Source: JANPPS01 sp965246835 (lineage in GTDB: Bacteria; Pseudomonadota; Alphaproteobacteria; Acetobacterales; Acetobacteraceae). Taken from it: DNA of 64,000 nt. A program made the position numbers and the translations under genes. This document shows positions 26,403 through 36,355 of this stretch, piece by piece; the stretch's first letter is position 1, and each line of letters starts with the position of its first letter. The stretch covers positions 2,542,001 through 2,606,000 of the forward strand of contig CBDFFQ010000001.1 in NCBI GenBank assembly GCA_965246835.1. Reading direction: 5' to 3'. The notes beneath the pieces are model-generated. The model did not search any database. It saw nothing but the letters and a program-made list of their open reading frames with translations, and was not told where the DNA came from.

Positions 26403-27984
26403 CGTGATAGCCACGGATAGTTTCGAGACCGACTTCTCCGTCGGCCCACAGGCAATCGCCAACTACAGTCGCCTGAGCTACACGATGTGGCACGCGCTGG
26501 CGGAATTCATCGACAACTCCACCCAGTCCCGCCTAAACTACGGCTCCATCATAGATGATGTCCTGAACCAGGAGGGTACGCCCCTGGTGGTGGATATCAC
26601 CCACAATCGCGTCGCCAAAACGATCACAATCTCCGACAACTCGATTGGCATGACCAAGGACGACTTGGTTGACGCATTGAAGATTGCAATGCCGACGAAA
26701 GACAGCCGCGGTAGGTCGAAGTACGGGATGGGCATGAAGACAGCTGCCTGCTGGATAGGAGCTGTCTGGGAAATAAGCACGGTCGAGTGGCTGAGCGGAA
26801 CTCGCTACTCAGCCGTCATCGACGTCGATTCTGTGAGCAAAGGCGGCAGGATAACTATTCTGAGTAGCCCGGTCGGAGAAAACGAACACGGCACTTCGAT
26901 AACCATCTCAAAGCTTCATCGGAATGTTCAGAAACGAACAGAGGGGACAATTCGCGACTATCTTGGCTCGATGTATCGCTTTGACCTTGCGCGTGGCGCG
27001 ACAAAGCTTCTCTATAACGGTACCGAAATAAAGCCCATCGATGAGTATGACGTGGACACGGACCCCGCTGGGAACTTAATGCGGATGGACCTCCCAGGTC
27101 TGACCATCAACGGTAAAGCCGTGACGGGATGGGTAGCCATCCTGAAGAAGGGCGGCAGGAAATTCGGTGGGTTTTCGCTGTTTCAGAATGAACGCCAGAT
27201 TCAGGGCTTTCCGAACGCCTGGAAGCCAAAGGTCATATTCGGCGGGGAAGACGACGAAGGGGCCAACAATCTTGTGGCTCAGAGACTGACCGGAGTGCTC
27301 AATCTGGACGGGTTCGAGGTGTCACACACCAAGGATGCCATACTCTTTCAGGGGGATGAGGAAGAGGAGCTGGAGACGTTCCTCAAAGGTTTCACGAAGG
27401 ACTATCGCGACTACGCAAAGAATAGACGGGGCCCTAAGAAGACCACCTGGACGCGGGAGAAAGTGCGCGACCTGATGGTCGACCTGAAAAAGGAGTTTAG
27501 CAGTCCGGAATTCAAAGATACCGTAACGAACTCGGTTCTTCCGCCTATCGAGGTTATTCTGGCCGGCAACCAGAAGCAGCTCGAAAGCATCGAGCCAGCC
27601 GACCATATTGGCACGTTCGACATTCCGCCGGACCTGAAGGTGGTTGTCTCCTTCCTGGAGAAGAGTGTCTACGAGCCCTACGTGACGCTCGTCGCGGGTG
27701 CGAACCCTGGCACGATCCATGTCATTATAAACGGATTGCACCCCTATTACTCATCGCTGGAAACCGGCGAGGCGATCCACGAGTGCATGAAGCAGTTTGT
27801 TTATGATGCGATAGCCGAATACCGAGTACGCAAGCTGTCCAGCAAGATAAGCTGGGAAAGCGTGCGGCTATTGAAAGATGACCTTCTGAAGGCGAAACTC
27901 GTTCAGATTGAGAACCGGGCGGCAGCAGAGCAGGACGGGGACGAGGTCGATACCGGCAAGGTTGATCCAGACACGGACGAGTAA
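26395..27984 (+). CDS. GHKL-family ATPase (MORC/Hsp90-like), defence operon gene 2
   Basis: A 529-residue protein with an N-terminal GHKL ATP site: ALAEFIDNSTQS (N-box Glu/Asn, residues 37-41), ISDNSIGMTKDD (G1-type, near 85) and GRSKYGMGMKTAAC (G2 lid). A mutL-like second domain follows, then a charged Asp/Glu-rich C-terminus. GHKL ATPases dimerise on ATP binding and can clamp DNA. MORC-like members have been described next to methyltransferases and helicases in restriction-like operons. The ATG at 26395 lies inside the end of gene 1. Confidence 0.85.
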   Translation: MNDVIATDSFETDFSVGPQAIANYSRLSYTMWHALAEFIDNSTQSRLNYGSIIDDVLNQEGTPLVVDITHNRVAKTITISDNSIGMTKDDLVDALKIAMPTKDSRGRSKYGMGMKTAACWIGAVWEISTVEWLSGTRYSAVIDVDSVSKGGRITILSSPVGENEHGTSITISKLHRNVQKRTEGTIRDYLGSMYRFDLARGATKLLYNGTEIKPIDEYDVDTDPAGNLMRMDLPGLTINGKAVTGWVAILKKGGRKFGGFSLFQNERQIQGFPNAWKPKVIFGGEDDEGANNLVAQRLTGVLNLDGFEVSHTKDAILFQGDEEEELETFLKGFTKDYRDYAKNRRGPKKTTWTREKVRDLMVDLKKEFSSPEFKDTVTNSVLPPIEVILAGNQKQLESIEPADHIGTFDIPPDLKVVVSFLEKSVYEPYVTLVAGANPGTIHVIINGLHPYYSSLETGEAIHECMKQFVYDAIAEYRVRKLSSKISWESVRLLKDDLLKAKLVQIENRAAAEQDGDEVDTGKVDPDTDE

Positions 27985-29138
27985 TGTCACCGCTGGCACT
28001 TCGAGCGTGGCAAGAGCAGGCGTTGCCTCGATGGCGTGCACAAGGTCATCGGGGAATTGTCGAGGTGGTCACCGGGGGCGGAAAGACTGTCTTTGCGCTT
28101 GCGTGCATTGCCGACCTTAAGGCGGAAACGGTGCTCATCGTCGTTCCGACCGTCGCTCTCCTGGAGCAGTGGTGGGCGGAGGCAGCCTCGTTCTTCGGTC
28201 TGGATCTGGATGAGATAAACATCATCTCCGGCAACCGTTCGGTCGTGAGCGGCACCATCAACATCGCCGTTCTAAATACGGCGGCGAAGCTCGCAGGCAG
28301 ACGCGGTATCAAGGACTGCTTCCTTATCGTAGACGAGTGCCACAAGGCGGCGACCCCGCAGTTCAGAGCCGTTCTCGAAATTCCGAAATTTGCGGCACTG
28401 GGCCTGTCGGCTACCCCGGAGCGCCAGTATGATGACGGTCTGGCGCAAATTCTAATTCCGGCGCTCGGCCCGGTCATTTACCAATACAGCTACCGCGAAG
28501 CCATTCTGGACGGCGTGATCGTCCGCTTCGAGCTTAGGAACATCGTCTTCGAACTGGAGGCTGACCGAGCAGCGGAATACGAGAAGCTGTCCAAATCCAT
28601 TGCCCGGTCGGTTGATCGATTCGGGATTGAGTCCGAGCAGGCAATTGCCCTCCTGCTCCGACGGACAAGGCTGGTAAACCTCAGCCTGGAACGCATTCGT
28701 ATCACTATCAGGCTCATAAACCGGCACAAGGGTGCGCGCATCCTCGTTTTCCACGAGGACATCGAAGCGTGCGATCTGATCCTGCAATTCCTCAGGGAGG
28801 CGGAGTTCCGGGCGGGGGCCTACCACTCCAGACTTCCGGCCCGGCAACGTGTCGAGTCACTTGCGGCCTTCCGCCGGGGTGACCTCGACATCCTGATTAC
28901 GTGTCGTGCGCTTGACGAGGGTTTCAATGTTCCTGAAGCGCAGGTGGGCATCATCGCGGCCAGTACGGCAACGCGCCGTCAGCGCATTCAGCGACTGGGC
29001 CGCGTCCTCCGACCTGCGGCAGGTAAGAGCGAAGCGGTTGTGTATACCTTGGTTGCCACGGGACCCGAGGTAGGCAGGCTGAAGGAAGAGGAAGATGGAT
29101 TGGCGGACCTGGCGACAGTCACCTGGGTCCATGCATGA
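27984..29138 (+). CDS. SF2 DEAD/DEAH helicase, defence operon gene 3
   Basis: A 384-residue compact superfamily 2 helicase: Q-like region LRAWQEQAL, Walker A VVTGGGKT (residues 28-35), Walker B VDECH, motif III LSATP, and motif VI QRIQRLGRVLRPA. It resembles the helicase core of type I/III restriction subunits (RAD25/UvrB-like) without a fused nuclease. The ATG shares one base with the stop of gene 2, and the stop overlaps gene 4 (ATGA). It probably uses ATP to move along or open DNA for the partner nuclease. Confidence 0.9.
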   Translation: MSPLALRAWQEQALPRWRAQGHRGIVEVVTGGGKTVFALACIADLKAETVLIVVPTVALLEQWWAEAASFFGLDLDEINIISGNRSVVSGTINIAVLNTAAKLAGRRGIKDCFLIVDECHKAATPQFRAVLEIPKFAALGLSATPERQYDDGLAQILIPALGPVIYQYSYREAILDGVIVRFELRNIVFELEADRAAEYEKLSKSIARSVDRFGIESEQAIALLLRRTRLVNLSLERIRITIRLINRHKGARILVFHEDIEACDLILQFLREAEFRAGAYHSRLPARQRVESLAAFRRGDLDILITCRALDEGFNVPEAQVGIIAASTATRRQRIQRLGRVLRPAAGKSEAVVYTLVATGPEVGRLKEEEDGLADLATVTWVHA

Positions 29139-29908
29139 AAAAGATGTTTGTCGGCAACTGTTCGCCGGAGACGCTCTTCGAAATGACGGACCCCGACAGC
29201 GTGTCGGAGACAGCCTTTGAGGCGTGGGTCGTCCGGGCACTGGCCTGCGCGTTCCCGAGCTACCGCTGCGTTATCTTCACGGGCTCGTTTCAATACGAAG
29301 GCCGTACATTCCGGCCGGACCTGGCCTTGCTGTCGCGTGACCTGTCTCACTGGTTCATCATTGAGGTCGAGCTGACGACGCACTCGCTTTACCAGCACGT
29401 TCTGCCCCAGGTGCGCGCATTCAGATACGGCGAGCCACAAGCTGATTGCGCGCCCGGTCTGGCTACGGCGCTGGGTCTGCCGCTTGGGCAGGCGGAGACG
29501 CTGGTCCGGCGCATCCCGTATGGCATTGCAGTTGTAGCTAATCGAGATAATCGAGACTGGTGGGTAGCGCTCAACGCGCACGAGATACAGATGCTCACCG
29601 TTTCAGCGTATACGTGCCCAAAGGGGATTGAGGCTTTGGAGGTTGATGGCTCCCTGGAAGTCGTGAAGGACAGTCTGGGGTTCGGGATTTATTCCGCAGC
29701 GGTTCGGTCACTTCGGTTCAGCCCGCTGCTCAGGGTTGTCGGACCGCGCGTTTTGATACGGGACTATTTCGGAGGCCTGTCCTGGTGGCTCGTTCATCGT
29801 GACGTAGATGCAACCTGGCTGACCAAGGAGCTCGGGACACCTGACATCGACGATAGCAAACACGTGCAGCTTGTGGCGACCCGCGACGGCGGATTATCCC
29901 TAAGATGA
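29135..29908 (+). CDS. Predicted PD-(D/E)XK-type nuclease, defence operon gene 4
   Basis: A 257-residue protein. The region around residues 30-90 has a nuclease-like pattern: ETAFEAWVVRALA (possible first Glu), RTFRPDLALLSRD (Asp), then HWFIIEVELTTHSLYQHVLPQ, where EVE takes the place of the usual ExK. That last change is unusual and lowers confidence in catalysis. Operon position after methyltransferase, GHKL ATPase and helicase fits the cutting subunit. The C-terminal 120 residues are beta-rich and unrecognised. Confidence 0.65.
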   Translation: MKKMFVGNCSPETLFEMTDPDSVSETAFEAWVVRALACAFPSYRCVIFTGSFQYEGRTFRPDLALLSRDLSHWFIIEVELTTHSLYQHVLPQVRAFRYGEPQADCAPGLATALGLPLGQAETLVRRIPYGIAVVANRDNRDWWVALNAHEIQMLTVSAYTCPKGIEALEVDGSLEVVKDSLGFGIYSAAVRSLRFSPLLRVVGPRVLIRDYFGGLSWWLVHRDVDATWLTKELGTPDIDDSKHVQLVATRDGGLSLR

Positions 29909-30069
29909 CCGGGGCGGCAGGCTGGGTAACGCGTCTGAAACCATCGTCAAATTCCGGCCGGGGGCACGCTCAGTTTAGAACACCACTGAGGCTGCCAATG
30001 GGTCAGGGCGGTCTAGAGGAGGCACCGCTCCGACTCAATGACGAACAGCACGACTATTTGGGACCGCTG

Positions 30070-30429
30070 CTAAGCCGCCTTCAATCCTTGGTCACGGGAG
30101 ACGTACTGGGCATCCGGGAACTCGGCACGGAGTGCGGCGACGACCGCTGCATCGGCCCCCCACAGGACGAGAGCTGACCCTTTGCCGGATCCAGAATTCC
30201 GCCCTTGCCCAGAGCCGTCAATAAATTTCACCCGACGCTTCAGCAGCAGCACGTCAGCGACACCGTAAACACTTGCTGACCACCACCGGGTATCAAAGCT
30301 TCCGGGGACAAGCCCCACGACCAGCGAGGCCTCACCAGTATCGACCGCTCGGGCGCAACGTTCGACGCAGGCGACGATTTCGCGTCCGTACGGGGGATTC
30401 GCGTACACAACACCCTCCCACCGCGCCAC
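30070..30429 (-). pseudogene. C-terminal part of bifunctional DNA methyltransferase (split by IS630)
   Basis: 119 codons continuing the frame of the gene fragment at 31484-33154 once the insertion sequence and one TA are removed. It carries the adenine methyltransferase motif YANPPYGREI, with VGLVPGSFDTRWW after it. This matches the C-terminal half of phage-type DNA N6-adenine methyltransferases (Dam, PF05869-like). Separated from its N-terminus it has no start of its own except an IS-derived one. Confidence 0.8.
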
Positions 30430-30431
30430 TA

Positions 30432-31483
30432 GAGCGGTTTCCATTCATTCTGGCTCATACCCGGCGGCAGTGAAGTAGCTGGCGCAGTCCTGCGCGGTAA
30501 AGCAGGGAAGCGCGTTGCGGATCACGTCCCATAGGTCGTCGATCGTGCGTGCTGCTGCCTTGCGCAGGTAGGCTTTGAGCTTGGAGAAGGCATTCTCGAT
30601 TGGGTTGAAGTCGGGGGAGTAGGGCGGCAGGTAGCGTAGCGTGGCCCCAACTGCCTCGATCGCCCGCCGCACGTCTGCGCCTTTATGCGCGGGCAGATTA
30701 TCCATGATGACGGTGTCGCCTCGGTGGAGCGTGGGCACCAGCACCTGCTCGATGTAGGCCTGGAAGGCGATGCGGTTCATCGGGCCGTCGAGGACCATGG
30801 GCGCGGTCATGCCGCTGACCCGAAGCGCGCCGGTGAAGGTGGTCGTCTTCCAGTGACCATGCGGCACGGCGGCGCGGCAGCGCTCGCCTTTGCGGGCGCG
30901 GCCGCGGATCCGGGCCATCTTGGTCGATGCGCCGGTCTCGTCGATGAAGACCAGGCGCTTGGGGTCGAGGTCAGGCTGGCCTGCGAACCAGGCTCGCCGT
31001 CGGGCTGCGACGTCGGGCCGCTCCTGCTCGGCTGCGTGCGCTGTTTTTTTTGAAGGTGAGGCCGTGGCGGTCGAGGCAGCGCCAGATGGTGCTGGGGCCG
31101 AACGAGGCGCCGTGGTGGTCGCGCAGCAGGTCCGACAGCTCAGCCAAGCTGATGTCCTTCTGGGCCGCGACCGCTGTCAGGATCACGCCGCTGAAGGCCT
31201 CGATCCGACGCGAGCGGGTGTCGCCGCCCTGCGGCTTGGGCGCGACGGACCCGGTCGTATTGACTGCCTGCACCCACCGGACGGCGCTCGCAGCTGAAAC
31301 ACCAAACCGCTCCGCCGCAGCGCGCCGAGACATGCCGTCTGCAACCGCCGCAACAAGCCGGGACCGTAGATCGACGGAAAGAATCTTCCCCATGCACGCT
31401 GGCCTCCTAACCAGCCTGCATGGTGAATCACATCACGCCCGCGTCGGGGAATCCCTTTGATTCAGACCGGACGAGAACCGCTC
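30432..31483 (-). mobile_element. IS630-family insertion sequence, copy 1
   Basis: 1,052 bp bounded by inverted GAGCGGTT ends (gagcggtttcc on the left, reverse complement of gagaaccgctc on the right). TA flanks both sides (30430-30431, 31484-31485), as expected for TA-targeting IS630 elements. The transposase is on the minus strand. It interrupts a fused DNA methyltransferase gene. Confidence 0.95.
30445..31393 (-). CDS. IS630-family transposase (two frames joined by -1 frameshift), copy 1
   Basis: The first frame (31393 to 30971, 140 aa) holds the helix-turn-helix DNA-binding part (DGMSRRAAAERFGVSAASAVRW). The second frame holds the DDE catalytic domain: VFIDETGAS, VIMDNLPAHK and FNPIENAFSKLK. 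The frames meet at a run of eight A on the coding strand (31051-31044), a typical slippery site for programmed -1 shifting. The same coding sequence appears in two other copies. Confidence 0.9.
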
Positions 31484-33154
31484 TAGTGCATCCTCCTCGC
31501 GGGTGATGTAGCGGATTGCGGGCACAGGGCTTCGCTCCATCCCCGGCGAGAACGCATCTACATCGAACTGCTCGCGGCCCAGGGCCTTGAGAATACGGGC
31601 GAGCAATGGCTTGGGCGTGTACCATTCGACATGGGTACTGGGTCCGCGCCCGAAAAAGGGTTTCACCTCATCTTCGCCGGTCACTGCAAGCCGTTCGAAG
31701 GCACGATGTGTGTCCTGGGACGCACCGACATCATTGGCAGCCGTCGGCCGCTGCTTTCCGCGCTTCGAGACATGCCGCCGCAGCGGCTGCTCTCCCCGTC
31801 GCGCAAGGCAACCATCCAACTGACGAAGAACCCACTCATGGAGTGGCGCGCCGTCATTGGCTGCATGCCGGTGAAGGCGGTCCAGGTCCTCGCGATAGAG
31901 ATAAAGCGAAGTGGCCGAGGTCTCGCGCTTGATGCCGGTCCGGGTATCATCCTTTTCGTCGCGGCGGTTTCGCGTCGGCGGGGTTGTCACCGCCGCTTTC
32001 GTCTCCGTCCCGGGACGGACGACCGCGACCTCTCGCGCGGCTTTCACCAGCGGAGCCAGGACGTGCTTGCCCAGCCACGCGACGACCGGAATGGACAGGC
32101 CGTCACCGATGCACTTCACAGCCGACGACAGGGCATCCGGAAGGACGAAATCATCCGGCAGACCCGACAACCGCGCCAACTCCCGACCGGAGAAATCTCG
32201 GATGCGGACACCGGTCGGGTCGGCACGAAGCACCAGCTGGCGCGCACGCCCCGCGGTGAAACACCGGGCAATCCCATCGGTGTAGATGGGAAGTGCAGGA
32301 GTGCATCCTTCACGCCGGTCGGTACGCTGGGCGGCAATGATGCCGAGCACGGAGCTATCGGCCCGCATGCGCTCCACATCAGCCACGTCGGCTGCTCGGC
32401 AACCGGCAAGGATGCGCTCCACACGGTCCGGCTTGAACCAGGCGTGACCATCGTCATCGTCCAGCAATTCTGCCAGAGACGGCACCGGAGCGTCCGGTTG
32501 CGGCATCGTCAGCCACAACCATTCCCGTCGCGCAGCCAGAGGAAGGCGGGCGACGGCCTGCACGAGTGGCGCGGGGTGCCATGCGGGGTCCGGCTTCTTC
32601 AGCAGCATGTTCGAAGGGACGACCACATCGCGCCGGATGGCTACGATGAACAGGCGCTTACGCAGAACCGGACGGAACCGGTCGGCATCGATGACCACAG
32701 CGCCGACCCGGTAGCCGAGGTTCAGAAAGGTCTGAACAAGGGCCGCAAAGTCTCGGCTCTCAGCATGAGAGGCGAACCGGGTCACATTCTCGCAGCAGAC
32801 TACCGGTGGCATCGTGCCGAGCAGACTGTGTTCACCCAGGATTCGGGACACATCGAACACGAGGCTGGCCCGCATACCCTTGAGGCCTGCGCCGTCTCCG
32901 AGCGCTGAGTGGTTCACACAGGGAAAGCTGACCCAGAACAGGTCAGCGACAGTCATTCCGACAGCGCGGACTTCTTTGATGCTCCGTTCATCGAAAGGGA
33001 CATCGGGATGATTCTGCCGGAAAACGGCAGCTTTGAGCGGGCTGTTGTCGTTGGCGAGAGCAGTCTTGAAAGCGGGGGCGAGAGCAATGCCTGCGCCGCC
33101 GATACCGGCGAAAAACTCAATGAGAGTGTAGGTTTCCTGCTGATTGTCGTCCAT
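31484..33154 (-). pseudogene. N-terminal part of bifunctional C5-cytosine/N6-adenine DNA methyltransferase
   Basis: 557 native codons, then readthrough into the IS. The first 350 residues are a C5-cytosine methyltransferase: FAGIGGAG (motif I, residues 15-22), VSFPCVNHS with the catalytic Cys, CCENV (motif VI) and IGDGLSIPV near the target-recognition end. After a basic linker, RGPSTHVEWYTPKPLLARIL begins a phage-type N6-adenine domain that continues at 30429-30070. The intact gene would encode about 676 residues. Such dual methyltransferases in mobile elements usually protect incoming DNA from host restriction. A GTCCCGGGAC site lies at 32007-32016. Confidence 0.85.
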
Positions 33155-33297
33155 TTTGAAATTCCGAACACGCGCGCACGTTCGGACCGGCTGACCGGCG
33201 TAGGGTCAGGGGTCCCGTCGGGGGCGGGCCGCGCGCCGGATGGCACGGGCCGGAGCGCGTTATCATTTCGAAACAGTCGGTTCGGAGGTTCATCGCT

Positions 33298-33864
33298 TTA
33301 AGTCCAGTCGGGCGTTGTGAGGTCCACACGGAACAGGCCGTCGGCAATCTCGCCTTCGACGACGTTGATGATCATGGTTCGGCGCGCGTGCTGAATGACG
33401 TTGTTGCGGTCATCGTCGTTGGACCAGTCCATGCTCCGGGGAGTCCACATCAGCGGCCGGCGAACAAGGCGCTGCTTCACGAGAAGCGCCGGGCCGCAGA
33501 TGAGCATCGGCTCGGCGTTACCCGTGACAGGGTTCAGCGTCAGCGACTGCTGGAGTCCGTCGATGTGGCCGGTTTCGTTTACAACCAAGCGATAGGGCCA
33601 TTTCGGGCGGGCGGAGTTGCCGGCCACATGCCATCCACCAACGAGCGAACGGCAGATGACGGCAGTGGCGGCCGCCATACCGGCATTCGAAAGCGGCCTT
33701 CCGTCAAGGAACAGGCGAGTGTGCTGCCAGGCCGTATCCGGTCGTTTAATCAACAGGTGGAAACCCGGTCCGTGAGACACGGGCACCGGCTCGCTGACAT
33801 CGAGCAGTTCCGGCCGGTCGAGGACGCGTCCGTAGACCGGGTGTTCAGGATCGAAGTACTTCAT
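33298..33864 (-). CDS. Hypothetical protein
   Basis: A 188-residue protein (MKYFDPEHPVYGRVL...) with no membrane segment and no motif I recognise. AGGAA lies 9 nt before the ATG. It is upstream of the bifunctional methyltransferase on the same strand, 143 bp apart, and could be co-expressed. Mixed beta-like composition; soluble. Confidence 0.65.
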   Translation of the reverse strand: MKYFDPEHPVYGRVLDRPELLDVSEPVPVSHGPGFHLLIKRPDTAWQHTRLFLDGRPLSNAGMAAATAVICRSLVGGWHVAGNSARPKWPYRLVVNETGHIDGLQQSLTLNPVTGNAEPMLICGPALLVKQRLVRRPLMWTPRSMDWSNDDDRNNVIQHARRTMIINVVEGEIADGLFRVDLTTPDWT

Positions 33865-33895
33865 GTTTGTGGTTCCTCATTTCGGAACCCACACG

Positions 33896-34150
33896 ATGAA
33901 CAGTCAGACACCCTTACCGCGGAGTGCGGAAAGGCAAACTGGCCGACGCATGGGAAAGAGACCCGCCGCGTGCGCGGAAGGTCAGCACGTGACCGCCCCT
34001 TCGGATGGTCAGACGGCTATGAGGGAGGTGCCCGAGATGCCTGCGACGCAAACCGAAAACAGCATCGCCACGCCACCCTTTACTCGGGTAGACGCGGCTG
34101 ATACTGTGCTGTTGCGGCGGGAGTTGCTTGGCATGGGGGCGCTCTACTGA
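33896..34150 (+). CDS. Small hypothetical protein
   Basis: An 84-residue frame (MNSQTPLPRSAERQ...) that is Arg/Thr-rich with a helical end (VLLRRELLGMGALY). The start is weakly supported. Apart from this frame I see no gene in 33865-34251. It faces away from the gene at 33298-33864 and towards the one at 34252-34806. Confidence 0.35.
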   Translation: MNSQTPLPRSAERQTGRRMGKRPAACAEGQHVTAPSDGQTAMREVPEMPATQTENSIATPPFTRVDAADTVLLRRELLGMGALY

Positions 34151-34251
34151 CAGCCAGTCACTCGTTTGTCAATATACTTATTTTTCGGCCAGTAGCTTGA
34201 CCAAGCTATGGTATGCTGTTCGGTAGTTCGCCACCAAAGCTTGTACGAACG

Positions 34252-34806
34252 TCAGGTCTGCGGCAGAACGCCCATCCTCACCAGAGCCGCCCCTGCCACT
34301 GCGCGTTGCATCTCCGTCGGCCGTTCCGGCGGCAGCAACTCCGACATCGGCCCGCCAAGGCTTGCCGTTCCCTCCTCTCCGGGCAGACCGAGCGCACGCA
34401 AGCCGGTCGGCTGCCCATCTTTGCCACGCAGGATTTCTCTTACGGACGAAAGGCTGACCACCTCATTGTCGACCCTGCCTTGGACGACAACAGCGACAGC
34501 TTCGACGCGGCGCTCTGATTCTGAAGGAGCGACACCGGGTGTCGGCTGGCCGACTACCATCCAGACTTCCGAAAAGTGACTCGCGAGGACGGCATCCTCG
34601 GCGATGGCGAGAAGCCGTACGGCCGTCATGGACGCGGCTTTCATGTCGGCGCTGCTGAAGTCCGGGACGACCGGAATCAGGGTGCCGTCGGCGGTGGTCA
34701 GGGCGACGAAAGGCGCGAGAGAGCCGTCACGAAGCAGGACGGCCTCGGAGTGCTGAGCATCGTGGTCAAGGCGGGCGTGCAGGTCGGTAAGGGTGAGGTC
34801 GGCCAT
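34252..34806 (-). CDS. Hypothetical protein
   Basis: A 184-residue soluble protein beginning MADLTLTDLHARLDHDAQHS. It alternates hydrophobic strands (AVLLRDGSLAPFVALTTADG, VEAVAVVVQGRVDN) with a helical C-terminus. No family recognised. A perfect GTCCCGGGAC site (34853-34862) lies 47 bp upstream of the start, between it and the next gene. Confidence 0.6.
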   Translation of the reverse strand: MADLTLTDLHARLDHDAQHSEAVLLRDGSLAPFVALTTADGTLIPVVPDFSSADMKAASMTAVRLLAIAEDAVLASHFSEVWMVVGQPTPGVAPSESERRVEAVAVVVQGRVDNEVVSLSSVREILRGKDGQPTGLRALGLPGEEGTASLGGPMSELLPPERPTEMQRAVAGAALVRMGVLPQT

Positions 34807-34852
34807 ACCAAGGTGGTCGCACGGGGGGCCGGGATTGTCAGCTATGCTGTCC

Positions 34853-34862
34853 GTCCCGGGAC
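34853..34862. repeat. Palindrome 1 (GTCCCGGGAC), intergenic copy
   Basis: One of 11 exact copies in the element: 24809, 32007, 34853, 38433, 46108, 53552, 55254, 56145, 59951, 61641 and 61854. The best extended form is TCCGTCCCGGGACGGA (32004-32019). A one-mismatch version, GTCCTGGGAC, is at 38206. I found no copy in 1-22,475 or inside the insertion sequences. Confidence 0.85.
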
Positions 34863-34875
34863 GAGGGGCGAATGG

Positions 34876-35286
34876 TTAATGCACAAAACCCAAGGCCCAC
34901 TGGTAGGTTTCTTCGATGCGGGCCGCGATCTCTGCCTCAGTCAACTCGTGAAGCCCGTCCGCAAGTTCATCGCAATCGTTTAAGTATATGAAGGCCGCGA
35001 CTTCAGCCGGCTCAAACCGGGTCGCCAACTCAATGAATCTTCGAGCCGTGTCATTCTCAAAATTTGGCACCTCATGGCCGTCCTCGTCTTCATCGGGATA
35101 GTAAGTTTCGCCGTCCTCTTCGATTCCGTCCCGACTCAGGCGGAGCAAGTCAGATGCTTTTGACAGGGATACCCTCCCGTCAAGCGCTACAAGCATAGTC
35201 AGAAGCTCGAAATCCGATTCGGCCATCGGGTCAGGGATCCCGACTTCCAAAGCAATGCATTCTCCCAGAGCCGTTTGATAACGAAC
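34876..35286 (-). pseudogene. Hypothetical acidic protein, 5' end displaced by IS630 copy 2
   Basis: 136 native codons (LVRYQTALGECIALEV... to ...YQWALGFVH). On the other side of the IS the frame continues at 36343-36355 with MISC, an ATG at 36355. The rejoined gene would start MISCLVRYQTALGECI, about 141 residues. In the present state an ATG inside the IS end (35352) could start a version with a foreign N-terminus. Acidic, soluble, unknown function. Confidence 0.6.
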
Positions 35287-35288
35287 TA

Positions 35289-36340
35289 GAGCGGTTCTCG
35301 TCCGGTCTGAATCAAAGGGATTCCCCGACGCGGGCGTGATGTGATTCACCATGCAGGCTGGTTAGGAGGCCAGCGTGCATGGGGAAGATTCTTTCCGTCG
35401 ATCTACGGTCCCGGCTTGTTGCGGCGGTTGCAGACGGCATGTCTCGGCGCGCTGCGGCGGAGCGGTTTGGTGTTTCAGCTGCGAGCGCCGTCCGGTGGGT
35501 GCAGGCAGTCAATACGACCGGGTCCGTCGCGCCCAAGCCGCAGGGCGGCGACACCCGCTCGCGTCGGATCGAGGCCTTCAGCGGCGTGATCCTGACAGCG
35601 GTCGCGGCCCAGAAGGACATCAGCTTGGCTGAGCTGTCGGACCTGCTGCGCGACCACCACGGCGCCTCGTTCGGCCCCAGCACCATCTGGCGCTGCCTCG
35701 ACCGCCACGGCCTCACCTTCAAAAAAAACAGCGCACGCAGCCGAGCAGGAGCGGCCCGACGTCGCAGCCCGACGGCGAGCCTGGTTCGCAGGCCAGCCTG
35801 ACCTCGACCCCAAGCGCCTGGTCTTCATCGACGAGACCGGCGCATCGACCAAGATGGCCCGGATCCGCGGCCGCGCCCGCAAAGGCGAGCGCTGCCGCGC
35901 CGCCGTGCCGCATGGTCACTGGAAGACGACCACCTTCACCGGCGCGCTTCGGGTCAGCGGCATGACCGCGCCCATGGTCCTCGACGGCCCGATGAACCGC
36001 ATCGCCTTCCAGGCCTACATCGAGCAGGTGCTGGTGCCCACGCTCCACCGAGGCGACACCGTCATCATGGATAATCTGCCCGCGCATAAAGGCGCAGACG
36101 TGCGGCGGGCGATCGAGGCAGTTGGGGCCACGCTACGCTACCTGCCGCCCTACTCCCCCGACTTCAACCCAATCGAGAATGCCTTCTCCAAGCTCAAAGC
36201 CTACCTGCGCAAGGCAGCAGCACGCACGATCGACGACCTATGGGACGTGATCCGCAACGCGCTTCCCTGCTTTACCGCGCAGGACTGCGCCAGCTACTTC
36301 ACTGCCGCCGGGTATGAGCCAGAATGAATGGAAACCGCTC
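35289..36340 (+). mobile_element. IS630-family insertion sequence, copy 2
   Basis: 1,052 bp with the same ends as copies 1 and 3, flanked by TA at 35287-35288 and 36341-36342. It is inverted relative to copy 1. It sits five codons into the gene at 34876-36355. Confidence 0.95.
35379..36327 (+). CDS. IS630-family transposase (frameshifted), copy 2
   Basis: Frame 1 is 35379-35801 (HTH part). The -1 frame, entered at the A8 run 35721-35728, continues to 36327 with the DDE residues. Both predicted products are identical to those of the other copies. Confidence 0.9.
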
Positions 36341-36355
36341 TAGACATGAAATCAT

